DNA of 6,069 nt from NCBI GenBank assembly GCA_002298885.1, contig DBMK01000033.1:1-6069 (forward strand), given 5' to 3'. The position numbers and the translations under genes are program-made. The notes beneath the pieces were generated by a model. That model saw only the letters and a list, made by a program, of their open reading frames with translations, searched no databases and was not told where the DNA came from. Positions 5,986 to 6,069 of this stretch are shown in pieces. How positions within the stretch are numbered: position 1 is the stretch's first letter; every line of letters starts with the position of its first letter. The stretch is from Anaerolineaceae bacterium UBA700 (lineage in GTDB: Bacteria > Chloroflexota > Anaerolineae > Anaerolineales > Anaerolineaceae).

Positions 5986-6049
5986 GTGCAAATCCCCAAT
6001 CCGAAGATACAATCGAGTACGCTCTCCGCCCCACTTTTGTTGCAGAGCG

Positions 6050-6069
6050 ATCCGCGAATTACGCTAATT
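6050..6069 (-). repeat. AATTCGTG-type intergenic repeat, cut by the window edge
   Basis: The minus strand reads AATTAGCGTAATTCGCGGAT, the same family as the copies at 2668-2733 and 4705-4734. It ends 64 bases before the hydrolase ATG at 5985 and points toward it. The window ends inside it, so its full length is unknown. No convincing promoter is visible between it and the gene; TGTATCTT near 6004-6011 on the minus strand is a weak -10 candidate. Confidence 0.75.

Noticed and set aside
5986..6012. TTG start at 6012 for the hydrolase, adding nine residues
   Set aside because: The ATG at 5985 has a good Shine-Dalgarno sequence and gives a normal membrane-protein N-terminus.

Overview
This 6069-base window is GC-rich in its genes and AT-rich between them. 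It carries five complete bacterial protein-coding genes and several families of short intergenic repeats. No rRNA, tRNA, CRISPR array, transposase or phage gene is visible. The lipoprotein with a Thr/Gln/Pro linker and WSPD-type propeller, the uncharacterised toroid protein and the AATTCGTG intergenic repeats together suggest an uncultured Chloroflexota (Anaerolineae-like) genome. That placement is inference from general familiarity, not from a marker gene.

Layout. On the minus strand, 2555 to 16 holds a secreted lipoprotein with a seven-motif PD40/WD40-like beta-propeller (1050-2555), then an alpha/alpha-toroid, prenyltransferase/squalene-cyclase-like protein (16-975) 74 bases downstream. 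Divergently, on the plus strand, lie an NfsA-like nitroreductase (2757-3515) and, 41 bases later, an EamA/DMT ten-helix transporter (3557-4450). A convergent gene on the minus strand (4741-5985) encodes a membrane-anchored alpha/beta hydrolase of the proline-iminopeptidase-like type. Three genes have a TTG upstream of a better ATG start (at 975, 2555 and 5985). In each case the ATG has a Shine-Dalgarno-like sequence at good spacing and is preferred here.

Between genes. Each of the four non-coding stretches longer than 70 bases (976-1049, 2556-2756, 4451-4740 and 5986 to the edge) holds at least one copy of a short AATTCGTG-based repeat. In the divergent gap two copies form a 29-base inverted pair. 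The 290-base gap between the convergent genes also holds a tandem heptamer TAGAGAG and three related 7-bp-stem palindromes with the core GGTCTGCGACC, two direct and one inverted. The inverted copy carries paired changes in its stem arms. A good extended -10 promoter, TGATATAAT, lies ahead of the lipoprotein gene.

The genes do not assemble into one recognisable pathway. The two plus-strand genes could be one transcript (redox enzyme plus exporter or importer), and the two leftmost genes could be another. I see no convincing new multi-gene system. The most notable things are the repeat families, their placement, and the altered active-site motifs of the hydrolase.
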